DNA of 64,000 nucleotides from Streptomonospora litoralis (lineage in GTDB: Bacteria > Actinomycetota > Actinomycetes > Streptosporangiales > Streptosporangiaceae): NCBI RefSeq assembly GCF_004323735.1, contig NZ_CP036456.1, forward strand, positions 1-64,000. The letters are read 5' to 3'. Made by a program: the position numbers and the translations under genes. Below, one piece after another: positions 49,800-57,097 of this stretch. How positions within the stretch are numbered: position 1 is the first letter of the stretch; each line of letters starts with the position of its first letter. A model generated the notes under the pieces. It saw nothing but the letters and a program-made list of their open reading frames with translations, ran no database searches and was not told where the DNA came from.

Positions 49800-51139
49800 C
49801 GAGTCACCGCCTTGGTGTGCTGAGCGTGCTTGGCCTCCCACATCTCCAGCGCTTCGGCCAGGGTCCAGGAGCCCAGCGGGCCGCCGTAGTCGAGCTGCCA
49901 GGTGTGATCGGACACCTCGCACGGCTTACGGGAGCGCAGTTTGATGCCGGGGATGCCGCGGCCGTACTTGCCGCTGGTGGGGTTGTCGGTGAACGCGGTG
50001 GTGGCCCAGGAGGTGAGGCGTTTGGACAGGGACCGCTGCAGCAGAGCCTGCGCCTCGGAGCTGGTGGCGGCCATGACGATCAGCTTCGACAGCCGCTTGT
50101 ACTTCGACCAGCCGATGGGGAAGTCCGACATGAGGTAGGCGCAGTCGGGATCGAACTTCGGCGGGAGGTACCCGAACGCGCCGATCAACCGGCCGGCCGC
50201 GGCGACGCCGACGGCCAGGTGCGGCATGCCGGGCGCGATCCGCCGATCCAGGCACATGCTGCGAAGACCGGCGAACTGGGCCGCCGACAACGGATGCAGC
50301 GTCAGCGGCCCCTCCACCTCCTCGTCGGCGCCGATCTTCGGCATCTTGATCGGTTCGGTCTTCTGCCGCGGCCCGGCCCACCGGGCGGCGCCGGGGCGGG
50401 CGTAGACCTCGATCGGCACCGCCCGCGGCGACAGCTGGACGTAACCCACCCGGTAGGGCTCCAGGTCAGGGTCGCGGTAGTGCAGCCCGAGCAGCCAGTG
50501 CGGCCGGTCGGTCATCCGCTGGATGATCTCGCTCTTGCCCGCCTCGTCCAACTCCGTGAACTCCGGCTCCGGCCAGTCGAAATGCTGTTCGATGCCTTTG
50601 AACATCTGCTTGTAGCCGGCGGCCCAGAAAGGCGGGAAGCTCGCGAAGGGGGCGTCGTCGGGGACGGCGTCGAGGTAGGTGCGGACGTCGCCCGCGTAGA
50701 AGCTGGAGGTCCGCAGCGTCAACGCGTGGAGCTTGGCGACGGTGGCGGCGTGCATGCGGTCCCACTGGTCGCGGTAGGCCTGCACCATCCGCCGGTGGTA
50801 CGGGGTGTCGCGCCCCACGAACTCCAGGAACCGGGTACCGAGCATCAACGTGGCGAGGGTGCCGGCGCCGTGGTCGAGGGAGGGCTCCAGCCACCCCAGA
50901 GCCTCGCGGGAGTCCTCCTTGAGGGTGAAGGGCACGCGTTGGCCGGAGAGGTACCAGCCCAGCGCACACGAGTAGGGGTTGACGTCGTTGGAGTGCACCG
51001 GCCGGGTGAGGTCGGCCAGGGTGCGTTCGATCGTCATGTTGCCGCTGCAGCCGACATAGACGGGCTGGTCGGTGGGCCAGGCGCGGGCGTGCTCGTGCAC
51101 GATCTGTCTCAAGGGCTGCGGAATGGTCCCCTGGAACAC
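49796..51139 (-). CDS. DNA-modification protein (adenine-methylase-like plus Mom-like domain)
   Basis: A 447-aa protein from GTG 51139 behind GGGAGGG. N-terminal half: VYVGCSGNMTIERTL resembles SAM motif I, and ASFPPFW replaces the DPPY/NPPF catalytic motif of adenine methylases. C-terminal half: FPIGWSKYKRLSKLIVMAATS ... TDNPTSGKYGRGI resembles Mom-type GNAT DNA-modification enzymes (Mu Mom). Proteins of this kind are annotated as antirestriction adenine methyltransferases in actinophages. It probably alters phage adenines to evade host restriction. Coupled to the ParB-like gene. Confidence 0.55.
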   Translation of the reverse strand: MFQGTIPQPLRQIVHEHARAWPTDQPVYVGCSGNMTIERTLADLTRPVHSNDVNPYSCALGWYLSGQRVPFTLKEDSREALGWLEPSLDHGAGTLATLMLGTRFLEFVGRDTPYHRRMVQAYRDQWDRMHAATVAKLHALTLRTSSFYAGDVRTYLDAVPDDAPFASFPPFWAAGYKQMFKGIEQHFDWPEPEFTELDEAGKSEIIQRMTDRPHWLLGLHYRDPDLEPYRVGYVQLSPRAVPIEVYARPGAARWAGPRQKTEPIKMPKIGADEEVEGPLTLHPLSAAQFAGLRSMCLDRRIAPGMPHLAVGVAAAGRLIGAFGYLPPKFDPDCAYLMSDFPIGWSKYKRLSKLIVMAATSSEAQALLQRSLSKRLTSWATTAFTDNPTSGKYGRGIPGIKLRSRKPCEVSDHTWQLDYGGPLGSWTLAEALEMWEAKHAQHTKAVTR

Positions 51140-51156
51140 CGGCGCCCTCCCGTGGT

Positions 51157-51230
51157 TGGAGCGCTGGCCAGGAGTCGAACCTGGTCCTCCCACCAGGGTG
51201 GTGGGTGTGCGGCCGTTGCACCTCCAGCGC
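51157..51230 (-). tRNA. tRNA-like gene, anticodon CCC (Gly?), noncanonical anticodon loop
   Basis: 74 nt with a complete cloverleaf: acceptor GCGCTGG/CCAGCGC, D-stem GTGC/GCAC with a GG loop, anticodon stem CCCAC/GTGGG, T-arm CCAGG-TTCGACT-CCTGG, U73 and encoded CCA. The anticodon loop is CACCCTG, giving CCC with A33 and U37 instead of U33 and a purine; position 8 is A rather than U. C32-G38 could pair, leaving a 5-nt loop. It may be a decoding-defective tRNA, an att relic or a tRNA mimic. Confidence 0.7.
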
Positions 51231-51299
51231 GGGTATCCGCCCCTGATCATAACCGGAACGTATGGAACGGTTCCGAACGATGTCGTTCACGCATGGTAG

Positions 51300-51340
51300 G
51301 GCCCGCACCCGTCCCCCGGGTGAACGGGCGGGTGCGGGCC
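51300..51340 (-). terminator. Terminator before tRNA-like gene
   Basis: A perfect 12-bp stem (GGCCCGCACCCG) with a 17-nt loop, just after the stop at 51345 on the minus strand. Confidence 0.75.
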
Positions 51341-51344
51341 GTGT

Positions 51345-51755
51345 CTACAGGTCGAACAGGGTCGGCGGGCCCGGCTGGGGGAGGGCTCCGAGCTCGGGCA
51401 CCTCCTCGCCGGTGTGCTCCTGCCACCAGGCGGCGAACATGGTGCGGTGGCACCACACCCCGGGTTTGGTGAGCCGCTCGAAGCACAGCAGCACCCGCCG
51501 GGTGTTCTCGCCTTCGGCGGGGATCTGTTCCAGCTCGGTGCGGATGGCGTCGACCCCGGCGTCGTCGAGGCGGCGCCGGTAGGCGTCGGCGTAGGTGGCG
51601 TAGCCGGCCTTCAGCATCCAGTTGGCTGGGGTGATCAGCCGGGCGTGGCCGGCCGGAGCCGCAGCGAGCTTGAACCGCGGGTAGCCCACGGTGGTGCGCA
51701 CGGGCACCCCCATGTCTGCGGTGAATTCCTGGTAGGTGCAGGTCGCTAATCTCAT
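51345..51755 (-). CDS. DUF488-like protein
   Basis: A 136-aa protein from ATG 51755 with AGGAT upstream. RVLLCFERLTKPGVWCHRTMFAAWWQEHTGEEV is the core of the DUF488 family (CHR motif). Function unknown; the family occurs on phages and plasmids. Lies between two terminators. Confidence 0.7.
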   Translation of the reverse strand: MRLATCTYQEFTADMGVPVRTTVGYPRFKLAAAPAGHARLITPANWMLKAGYATYADAYRRRLDDAGVDAIRTELEQIPAEGENTRRVLLCFERLTKPGVWCHRTMFAAWWQEHTGEEVPELGALPQPGPPTLFDL

Positions 51756-51787
51756 GGCAGGCATCCTCGTCGGTCGGGTCGGGAGAA

Positions 51788-51829
51788 AGAAAAAAAGGGG
51801 GGCCCCTGGTGGAGCCCCCCTTTTTTTCG
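51788..51829. terminator. Bidirectional A/T-flanked terminator
   Basis: AAAAAAAGGGGGGC/GCCCCCCTTTTTTT with a short loop: a strong intrinsic terminator in both directions, unusual for this GC-rich DNA. It separates the 51832 gene from the 51345 gene. Confidence 0.9.
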
Positions 51830-51831
51830 GG

Positions 51832-52161
51832 TTAGCCGGTGCAGATGCAGGTGGTGTCAGGCCGGGTCCGGCCGAGGCCGGAGTAGAGCTGGCTGATGGC
51901 CTGGCACGCGTGGGCCCTGGCCGGCTGGTGGCTGGTGGGGATGGCCCCGAGGTGGTCGTCGAAGAAGGTGATGACCGCCTCGGCCTCCTCGGAGGTGAGG
52001 GTAACCTCCTCCGCTCCGACGCCCAGGAGGCGCTGGATGGTCCGGACGGTGTTCTGGTTGTAGTCCGGGGAGAAGGTGAGGGCCGCCAGGAAGGTGGCCA
52101 GCCCCATGGCCTCGATGGTGTCAAAGAGGATGGTGGTGGAGGTGGTGGCCGTGTTACCCAT
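51832..52161 (-). CDS. Hypothetical early protein
   Basis: A 109-aa protein from ATG 52161 behind AGGAAAGG. Thr-rich start, then a helical domain (TFLAALTFSPDYNQNTVRTIQRLLG) and two C-terminal Cys. No family recognised. It is alone between a regulon promoter with a long leader and the T-rich terminator. Confidence 0.6.
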   Translation of the reverse strand: MGNTATTSTTILFDTIEAMGLATFLAALTFSPDYNQNTVRTIQRLLGVGAEEVTLTSEEAEAVITFFDDHLGAIPTSHQPARAHACQAISQLYSGLGRTRPDTTCICTG

Positions 52162-52178
52162 GGTAAAACCTTTCCTAG

Positions 52179-52198
52179 AAAAAGGGGGTACCCCTTTT
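52179..52198 (-). promoter_or_regulatory. Palindromic leader, possible attenuator
   Basis: AAAAGGGGGTACCCCTTTT lies in the about 79-nt leader between P2 and the 51832 gene. On the minus strand it can fold into an A/G-stem hairpin followed by TTTTTC, like an intrinsic terminator. Confidence 0.5.
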
Positions 52199-52236
52199 GC
52201 CATGTCCACTGTTGATTTGTTAAGTAACCTGTTTGG

Positions 52237-52275
52237 TTATATCTAAATCATAATACATATTGACCAAAATAGCAA
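52237..52275 (-). promoter_or_regulatory. Regulon promoter copy P2
   Basis: Minus strand: -35 TTGCTA (52270-52275), 17-bp spacer, -10 TATGAT (52247-52252), then TTAGATATAA at the start. Drives the 51832-52161 gene through a long leader. Confidence 0.85.
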
Positions 52276-52291
52276 ATGGTGTGTGGTGGAA

Positions 52292-52314
52292 TTGCCCTGG
52301 AATGCGGCAGGGCG
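52292..52314 (-). terminator. Hairpin after N6-methylase-like gene
   Basis: GCCCTG/CAGGGC stem just beyond the stop at 52325 on the minus strand, upstream of P2. Confidence 0.5.
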
Positions 52315-52324
52315 GGAAAAGGGT

Positions 52325-53317
52325 TCAGAACAGCGTCTCCGCCTCCCACGTCCCGCCGGCGCCGGGCTCGGGCGCGTTGGGCTCCTGCGGCGCGGACGCC
52401 GCCGGAGCCGGGGCGGGGGAGGAAGGACCGGCCGCGGCCGGACCTTCGGCGAACGGGCCGGGGGCGTGGCCGCCCGCGGCAGTGGTGAGCGCCTGCATCG
52501 CCCGCACCGTCCGCACCGTGCGCGCCAGCTCCACGGTCTCGCGCCGCTGGGCCTGCGCGTCGGTGATCCATTCGTCGGTCAGCGAGTTGCCGACCCCGAG
52601 CAGCACCCGCGGGCCCAGCTCCCACAGCACCACGTTGGCGGCCAGGCACCCCACGGCCAGCGGGTCGATGTCCACGGCCGCCCAGGTGACGGTGGCCGGG
52701 TCGCGGCCTTCGAGACGCATCGCCTCGGCCAGGGCGCGCAGCATCCCGCCGGTGCCGCACGCCGGCTCGTGCACCGACTCGCCCTCCCGGGGTGCGCCGG
52801 TGAGGCCGACCATCATGGTGGCCACCGAGGCGGGGGTGTAGTACTGGCCGCGGGCCTGGGCCTCGCGCCCGGTCCGCATCAGGGTCAGCAGCGGCCCGAG
52901 CAGGTCGGCATCATGGGGGTGGATGGTGTGGATGCCCGCCTTCAGGGCGGCCTGTGCGGTGGCTTTGGCGGCCTTCAGCGCGATCGTGGAGGGGCCGTGT
53001 TCGCCGAACCACGGCGCCATCAGCGGGTAGATCGGGTTGGCGAGGTCGGGGCGCGCGTTGAGGTACATCCGCCACTGGGCGGCGATAATCTCGCCGACCT
53101 GGCCGGGGGATGCCTCCGCGATGGTGCGCTCGATCAGGGTGTGGGCGTCTGCGTCGGGCGGGCGGATGAACGCCACCGCGGCCACGGTCGACAGGGCGAT
53201 CTCGACCTGGCCGGAGCCGTGGCCGCGGAACCACGCGTCCGCGCATGCCTCGGCCACCGTGTGGGCCCGGGTGTGGGGCCCGCCCCCTGGGGGGCGGGCC
53301 GTCTTGGCGGGGCTCAC
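52325..53317 (-). CDS. N6-adenine methylase-like protein lacking NPPF motif
   Basis: A 330-aa protein from GTG 53317. GQYYTPASVATMMVGL and EPACGTGGMLRAL (SAM motif I) are characteristic of the N6_Mtase (HsdM) family, and AAVDIDPLAVGCLAAN is motif II. The catalytic NPPF motif expected about 40-60 residues after is absent; GNSLTDEW stands there. The C-terminal 60 residues are Ala/Pro-rich. It may bind SAM without methylating, or act as an antirestriction decoy. Confidence 0.7.
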   Translation of the reverse strand: MSPAKTARPPGGGPHTRAHTVAEACADAWFRGHGSGQVEIALSTVAAVAFIRPPDADAHTLIERTIAEASPGQVGEIIAAQWRMYLNARPDLANPIYPLMAPWFGEHGPSTIALKAAKATAQAALKAGIHTIHPHDADLLGPLLTLMRTGREAQARGQYYTPASVATMMVGLTGAPREGESVHEPACGTGGMLRALAEAMRLEGRDPATVTWAAVDIDPLAVGCLAANVVLWELGPRVLLGVGNSLTDEWITDAQAQRRETVELARTVRTVRAMQALTTAAGGHAPGPFAEGPAAAGPSSPAPAPAASAPQEPNAPEPGAGGTWEAETLF

Positions 53318-53493
53318 AGCGGGTTCCCGATGCCGTCGACGAGGTCATCGGGCACCCCGAAGGCGCCGAACCGGTCCTCGAAGCTGTAGCGGATGTAGCC
53401 GACCGCCGGGGGGCAGTCGTCGTCGTGCAGCTCGTCAGGGGCGGCGCCGCAGTCCCAGCAGTCCCGGTCGCTGGCGTTGTATCCGCGGCTCAT
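53314..53493 (-). CDS. Small Cys-rich protein
   Basis: A 59-aa protein from ATG 53493. CWDCGAAPDELHDDDC is a CxxC-type zinc ribbon; the C-terminal half is acidic with many aromatic residues. It overlaps both neighbours, so it is cotranslated with the ArdC-like and methylase-like genes. Unknown function. Confidence 0.6.
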   Translation of the reverse strand: MSRGYNASDRDCWDCGAAPDELHDDDCPPAVGYIRYSFEDRFGAFGVPDDLVDGIGNPL

Positions 53494-54008
53494 GCCGACA
53501 CCTCCTCGTGGTCCTCGTCGGTGGTGTAGGCCGCGAGCAGCTCGGCCAGGACCTGGCGGTCGGGGCGGTGGCCGGACGCTGCGGGCGCGGGCAGCGGGCA
53601 CGTGCAGGCGCCGCGCGGCTCCTGGCAGTCGGCGGGCACCGTCTGCGAGATGTCCCAGACGTAGCCGACGTGGTAGCCGACCGCCTGCCGGCGGGTGCCG
53701 TCGCCTCCGGCCGCCGGTTCGGGCGTTCCGGTTTCTTCGGTGTCCTTCTTGCGGCGGGTGTTGGGCATGAACACGCCCAAGCCCTTCTGGCCTTTGGCGA
53801 CCACGCGGCCGTGCTCCTGCCACTGGCGGAACCCGCGCACCTGGGTGGCGGTGGGCAGCTGCGCCCAGATCGCCAGGGTGTTGGTGGGGCTGTAGCGGTC
53901 GCCGAGGCGGGCGGCGAGGGCTTCGACGGTGTCGAGCTGGCCGGGGTCCGAGGTGGCGACCGCGAGCGTGATCATCTCGTTGAGGTCGGCGGGGGTCATG
54001 CGTGGCAT
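53490..54008 (-). CDS. ArdC N-terminal-domain-like protein
   Basis: A 172-aa protein from ATG 54008 behind AAAGGGAG. RLGDRYSPTNTLAIWAQ, GFRQWQEHGRVVAKGQKGLGVFMPN are the ssDNA-binding N-terminal domain (DUF1738) of ArdC antirestriction proteins, which protect incoming conjugative DNA. The metalloprotease C-terminal domain is absent. Belongs to operon P3. Confidence 0.7.
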   Translation of the reverse strand: MPRMTPADLNEMITLAVATSDPGQLDTVEALAARLGDRYSPTNTLAIWAQLPTATQVRGFRQWQEHGRVVAKGQKGLGVFMPNTRRKKDTEETGTPEPAAGGDGTRRQAVGYHVGYVWDISQTVPADCQEPRGACTCPLPAPAASGHRPDRQVLAELLAAYTTDEDHEEVSA

Positions 54009-54079
54009 GGTGTGTGCTCCCTTTCGCGTAGGTGTCGGCCCCGGGGCGCTGCGGTGACATCTCCGGGGCCGAGGCCGGG

Positions 54080-54105
54080 GCGGGCGGCCCGGCGGGGCCG
54101 CCCGC
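54080..54105 (-). terminator. GC-rich hairpin downstream of 54112 gene
   Basis: GCGGGCGGCCC with GGGCCGCCCGC; a stem of about 11 bp. Confidence 0.5.
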
Positions 54106-54111
54106 AGGGGG

Positions 54112-54486
54112 TTACTGGCAGGCGGCGCGCAGCTGGTCGGACATGGCGGCGGTGGCGGTGCCGGCGATGCCGCCGACGTAGGCGCGGCCCTGCGTGGGGA
54201 CGAGGACGGTGCGCAAGGCGCCGGCGGCCTCGACCTCGATGACGTGGCCGTCCGAGAGCGCGATGGCGTGTCCGGCGCCGGCCGCGGTGACGGCCGCGCG
54301 GTAGGCGACCGAGCCGATGGTGGGCAGGCCCTCCAGGACGCCGATGACCATGTCGGCGTATTCGGTGTCGAAGCTGGTGAGGTTGGCGTAGATGTCGGCG
54401 CGCTGGACGGCGTCGAGGCCGGTGAGGTCGCGCTCCGCGGTGAGCTGCTTGATGGTGAGGGTCTGGCCGCCGGTTGCCGTGTTCAT
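54112..54486 (-). CDS. Hypothetical early protein
   Basis: A 124-aa protein from ATG 54486. A helical start (LTIKQLTAERDLTGLDAVQRADIYANLTSF) followed by an Ala/Gly/Val-rich beta-like part. No family recognised. First gene after P3, with a leader of about 35 nt. Confidence 0.65.
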   Translation of the reverse strand: MNTATGGQTLTIKQLTAERDLTGLDAVQRADIYANLTSFDTEYADMVIGVLEGLPTIGSVAYRAAVTAAGAGHAIALSDGHVIEVEAAGALRTVLVPTQGRAYVGGIAGTATAAMSDQLRAACQ

Positions 54487-54517
54487 TTCGCCCTCCGGGT
54501 GGTTGCTGCGTTCTTTC

Positions 54518-54556
54518 TTATATCTTTATCATAATAAACCTCTTTTCAGATAGCAA
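54518..54556 (-). promoter_or_regulatory. Regulon promoter copy P3
   Basis: Minus strand: -35 TTGCTA (54551-54556), 17-bp spacer, -10 TATGAT (54528-54533), then AAAGATATAA. Drives the 54486 to 52325 operon (hypothetical, ArdC-like, Cys-rich and methylase-like genes). Confidence 0.9.
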
Positions 54557-54612
54557 GAATTCGCGGGGGAAATTCCCCTCGAATTCGGTCCCGCAGGCGC
54601 GCTGACCTGCGG
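54557..54612 (-). terminator. Double hairpin terminator
   Basis: GAATTCG/CGAATTC with internal GGGG/CCCC, and CCGCAGG/CCTGCGG next to it, just after the stop at 54630 and just upstream of P3. Confidence 0.65.
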
Positions 54613-54629
54613 ATCCGCGAAGGAGGGGG

Positions 54630-55196
54630 TCAGCCGGCGTTGCGTTCCCACTGGGCGCGGTTGAAGGCCGCGGTCCGCCCGTACACCCCGCCCAAACCCT
54701 CCTGGAGGTCCGGGCCGTGGCCGTTGCAGACGACCTCCACCTCCCGGGAGAACCCGCCGTCGGTGCGCACCGCCACCGCCTGCAACGTGACCAAGGTCGA
54801 ACCGCGCAGGCGGGCGCGCGCCGGCGCCCGCACGTAGCCCACGAAGAACCCCTTCTTCGCGTCGGTCGCCTTGGCCGTAGCGGGGTCGCGGGCCTGCGAC
54901 TCGCGGAACCAGCCGGTGAACCGGCCGCGCGGGTCGTCGTCGGGCAGCAGCCCCCACGCCGGCCCGTAGCGGGTGTCGACCGCCTTGGCGGGCACCAGGA
55001 CGCCCTCCAGGTCGAACACGGCGAGGAACACGGCGGTGCCGCCAGCCTCCTCGATGGCGGCCTGCAATTCGAGCTCGTCGCCGAGGCGCTGGGCGCACCA
55101 CTGGGACAGGAACCCGTCGGTGTCGCACCGCTCGAAGCTCGCGGCGGCTTCGCGGCGCTGCTGCGCGGCCTGCTCGCGCAGGGACTGTGCGGACAT
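54630..55196 (-). CDS. Hypothetical early protein
   Basis: A 188-aa protein from ATG 55196 behind AGGAGG. A short helical N-terminus (REQAAQQRREAAASFERCD), then a beta-rich core with LEGVLVPAKAVDTRYGPAWGLL and FFVGYVRAPARARLRGSTLVTLQAVAVRTDGGF. Proteins of this type are common on actinobacterial plasmids and phages. Function unknown. Confidence 0.65.
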   Translation of the reverse strand: MSAQSLREQAAQQRREAAASFERCDTDGFLSQWCAQRLGDELELQAAIEEAGGTAVFLAVFDLEGVLVPAKAVDTRYGPAWGLLPDDDPRGRFTGWFRESQARDPATAKATDAKKGFFVGYVRAPARARLRGSTLVTLQAVAVRTDGGFSREVEVVCNGHGPDLQEGLGGVYGRTAAFNRAQWERNAG

Positions 55197-55285
55197 GGTG
55201 AACCTCCTGGGGTCATGTGTGGGGGGTGTGCGCGTATGGGTCGGCCCCGGACACCGCGGGGTGTCCGGGGCCGGTGGGCGGGGGG

Positions 55286-55420
55286 TCAGGCCGCGATGGT
55301 GTCGCAGCGGCCGGCGTGGATACCGGGGGTGCCGGCGCAGTAGTGGCACAGGGCGGTCTCGACGTCGCCGACGTCGAAGGTGGCGACGGCCTCCCGGGCG
55401 TTGCAGTTTTCGCAGTCCAT
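55286..55420 (-). CDS. Small zinc-ribbon protein
   Basis: A 44-aa protein from ATG 55420 behind GGAAGG. CENCNA and CHYCAG supply two CxxC pairs and a His, the spacing of a zinc ribbon. It is too short for usual gene-length filters but has a good ribosome site and lies in a regulon operon. Confidence 0.6.
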   Translation of the reverse strand: MDCENCNAREAVATFDVGDVETALCHYCAGTPGIHAGRCDTIAA

Positions 55421-55486
55421 GGCTCGGGTCCTTCCGTTGGGGCGGGTGTGGGTTGCGGCCCGCCCCCGGTGGGGCGGGCGGGTCGG

Positions 55487-55666
55487 TCAGAGGTCGCGGC
55501 GCCAGGTGCGCTTCTCGGCGGCGCGCTGGCGGCGCCGGCGAAGCTTGGCGGCCTTCCGGCCGTGCTGGCCGGGCAGCAGGTAGCAGGTGCAGCCGCGGTT
55601 GGCGTAGGCGCAAACCTGGCGGTGGCCGGGGTCGACGCGGCCGAGGAGGGGCGTGGTGGAGGCCAT
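55487..55666 (-). CDS. Small basic Cys-containing protein
   Basis: A 59-aa protein from ATG 55666. N-terminal half with three Cys (VCAYANRGCTCYLL) and a His; the C-terminal half is Arg/Lys-rich (LRRRRQRAAEKRTWRR). Possibly a small nucleic-acid-binding zinc protein. First gene after P4. Confidence 0.6.
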   Translation of the reverse strand: MASTTPLLGRVDPGHRQVCAYANRGCTCYLLPGQHGRKAAKLRRRRQRAAEKRTWRRDL

Positions 55667-55704
55667 GGCGATTCTCCGTTCCGAGTGGTTTATTGCTTGA
55701 TTGC

Positions 55705-55743
55705 TTATATCTTAATCATAATAATCACCCGTTTAAATAGCAA
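55705..55743 (-). promoter_or_regulatory. Regulon promoter copy P4
   Basis: Minus strand: -35 TTGCTA (55738-55743), 17-bp spacer, -10 TATGAT (55715-55720), then TAAGATATAA. Drives the 55666, 55420 and 55196 genes. Confidence 0.9.
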
Positions 55744-55825
55744 GTGTTCGGTGTGATTTTTGCAGGAAATTCGCGCATTTCTCGAAGGGAATTCTGCGCC
55801 TGGGAATGGGGCCGCACACAGAGGC

Positions 55826-55856
55826 CGGCCCCGCAAGGTATCCACCTTGCGGGGCC
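55826..55856 (-). terminator. Terminator after 55875 gene
   Basis: A perfect 13-bp stem (CGGCCCCGCAAGG) with a 5-nt loop between the stop at 55875 and P4. Confidence 0.75.
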
Positions 55857-55874
55857 GAGGGAGGGGAGCGGGTG

Positions 55875-56261
55875 TCAGGCCCACACGACGGCGGCGCCGT
55901 GGTCGCGCGCCCACGCGGCGACCTCAGCGAGCTGCTGCAGCCGCTCGGCCAGGTAGCCGGGGCGGCGGCCGCAGTCGATCACGTTGCCGTCGCGCACCAT
56001 GGGGCGCCCGTTGGCGTCGTCGGTGGCGACGTCCAGCAGCGCCGTGGCGGTCAGCACCCGCCCGAGGATGTCCTCGGCGGGCGCGATGCCGGCCAGCTCG
56101 TCGTGGAGCACGATCCCGAGCGGGCCGACGGCGTCCGGCGCGTCGGCGTGCTGCTCGGGGCGCAGGCCGAGCAGCCGCAGCAGCGTGGCCGCGTTGGCGT
56201 TGGACACGGCGAGGTCGGGGCCGTCCTCGTCGTGGTCCTCGGGGAAGAAGGTGACCGACAT
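55875..56261 (-). CDS. Hypothetical early protein
   Basis: A 128-aa protein from ATG 56261. An acidic start (FFPEDHDEDGPDLAVSNANAATLLRLLGL) and a helical C-terminal half. Similar short proteins with NANA-LLRLLG occur in actinobacterial plasmid/phage early regions. Function unknown. Confidence 0.65.
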   Translation of the reverse strand: MSVTFFPEDHDEDGPDLAVSNANAATLLRLLGLRPEQHADAPDAVGPLGIVLHDELAGIAPAEDILGRVLTATALLDVATDDANGRPMVRDGNVIDCGRRPGYLAERLQQLAEVAAWARDHGAAVVWA

Positions 56262-56277
56262 CGGGCTGTCTCCTTAA

Positions 56278-56661
56278 TCAGGCGGCCAGGGTGAACGTGC
56301 GCGCCGGCGCGGTGGGGGCCAGGCGGGCGGCGGTGAGGATCTGCACGGCCGCGGTGTGCCAGCAGCGGGTGCCGCGGACGCCGGCCTGGCAGGTGCAGTG
56401 GTGGGCGGTGGCGCGGTGGGTGCGGGTGCCGTCGGCGGAGACGACGAGGTGGATGCCGTCGCGGTAGTGGACGAGGGCGCCGTCTTCGATCGCCTCGGTG
56501 GCGGAGGCGATCTGGTGGTCCTTGTAGCCCTCCAGCGTGGCCTTCTCGGCGCGGATCTCGGCCCAGCAGCCTTTGCCGTAGCCGAGGCGGATGCTGCGGG
56601 CGGAGGTGAGGGGGCGGTGGCAGCGCCGGCAGGTGGCGGTGTGGGCGGTGCTGGTGGCCAT
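56278..56661 (-). CDS. DUF6011 zinc-ribbon protein with SWIM-like finger
   Basis: A 127-aa protein from ATG 56661. CRRCHRPLTSARSIRLGYGKGCW is the DUF6011 zinc ribbon; CTCQAGVRGTRCWH has the CxC-x(n)-CxH SWIM pattern, a nucleic-acid or protein-binding finger. Two zinc sites in 127 residues suggest a regulatory DNA-binding protein. Confidence 0.75.
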   Translation of the reverse strand: MATSTAHTATCRRCHRPLTSARSIRLGYGKGCWAEIRAEKATLEGYKDHQIASATEAIEDGALVHYRDGIHLVVSADGTRTHRATAHHCTCQAGVRGTRCWHTAAVQILTAARLAPTAPARTFTLAA

Positions 56662-56692
56662 CGCGGTCTCCCTCGGGGTGGTGCCTGACTGC

Positions 56693-56731
56693 TTATATCT
56701 AAATCATAATTCATTATGGTTCAGATATCAA
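56693..56731 (-). promoter_or_regulatory. Regulon promoter copy P5
   Basis: Minus strand: -35 TTGATA (56726-56731), 17-bp spacer, -10 TATGAT (56703-56708), then TTAGATATAA. Drives the DUF6011 gene with a leader of about 35 nt. Confidence 0.9.
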
Positions 56732-56766
56732 GAGGTGCGGGGGACAGGGGCGGACAGAAGTCGGCT

Positions 56767-56801
56767 CCCGCACCCGGTGCGGGCGCGGGGCCGGGTGCGG
56801 G
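56767..56801 (-). terminator. Terminator after 56803 gene
   Basis: An 11-bp stem (CCCGCACCCGG) directly behind the stop at 56803. Confidence 0.7.
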
Positions 56802-56802
56802 A

Positions 56803-57063
56803 TCAGAAGCCCATGATGTCGGTCAGCGAGAAGCGCACGCCGGCCTCTGCCGCGGCCTTCTCCGCCGCGGCGTAGGCCTCGTTGAACTTGCCGAGGTTGA
56901 TCCGCTTCGTGGCGTCGTCGGCGCCGGGGCTGTAGGTGGCCATGTACTGGTAGACCTCGCGGGCCTCTGTCAGGGCCTCCAGGAAGGTGCCGAGGGCGCC
57001 GGGGGCCTCGACCATCAGCATCTCGCCGGTGTTCTCGTCCTCGGCGAAGAACAGAGCGTCCAC
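56803..57063 (-). CDS. Small acidic early protein
   Basis: An 86-aa protein from GTG 57063. Acidic, helical (GTFLEALTEAREVYQYMATYS, KFNEAYAAAEKAAAEAG), no Cys. Sole gene after P6. Could be an inhibitor or adaptor; no family recognised. Confidence 0.65.
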   Translation of the reverse strand: MDALFFAEDENTGEMLMVEAPGALGTFLEALTEAREVYQYMATYSPGADDATKRINLGKFNEAYAAAEKAAAEAGVRFSLTDIMGF

Positions 57064-57097
57064 GGTGCGCCTCCCAGGGGGTGAGTAACTTGCTTGC

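Noticed and set aside
51243-51275. A tenth regulon promoter upstream of the tRNA-like gene
   Set aside because: TATGAT is present (51246-51251, minus strand) but the -35 position reads GGAACC and the GATAT box is missing; it may be an ordinary weak promoter.
49817-51472. A 551-codon plus-strand frame opposite the modification gene
   Set aside because: It lacks recognisable domains and a ribosome site, and overlaps the tRNA-like gene; the minus-strand gene has clear motifs.
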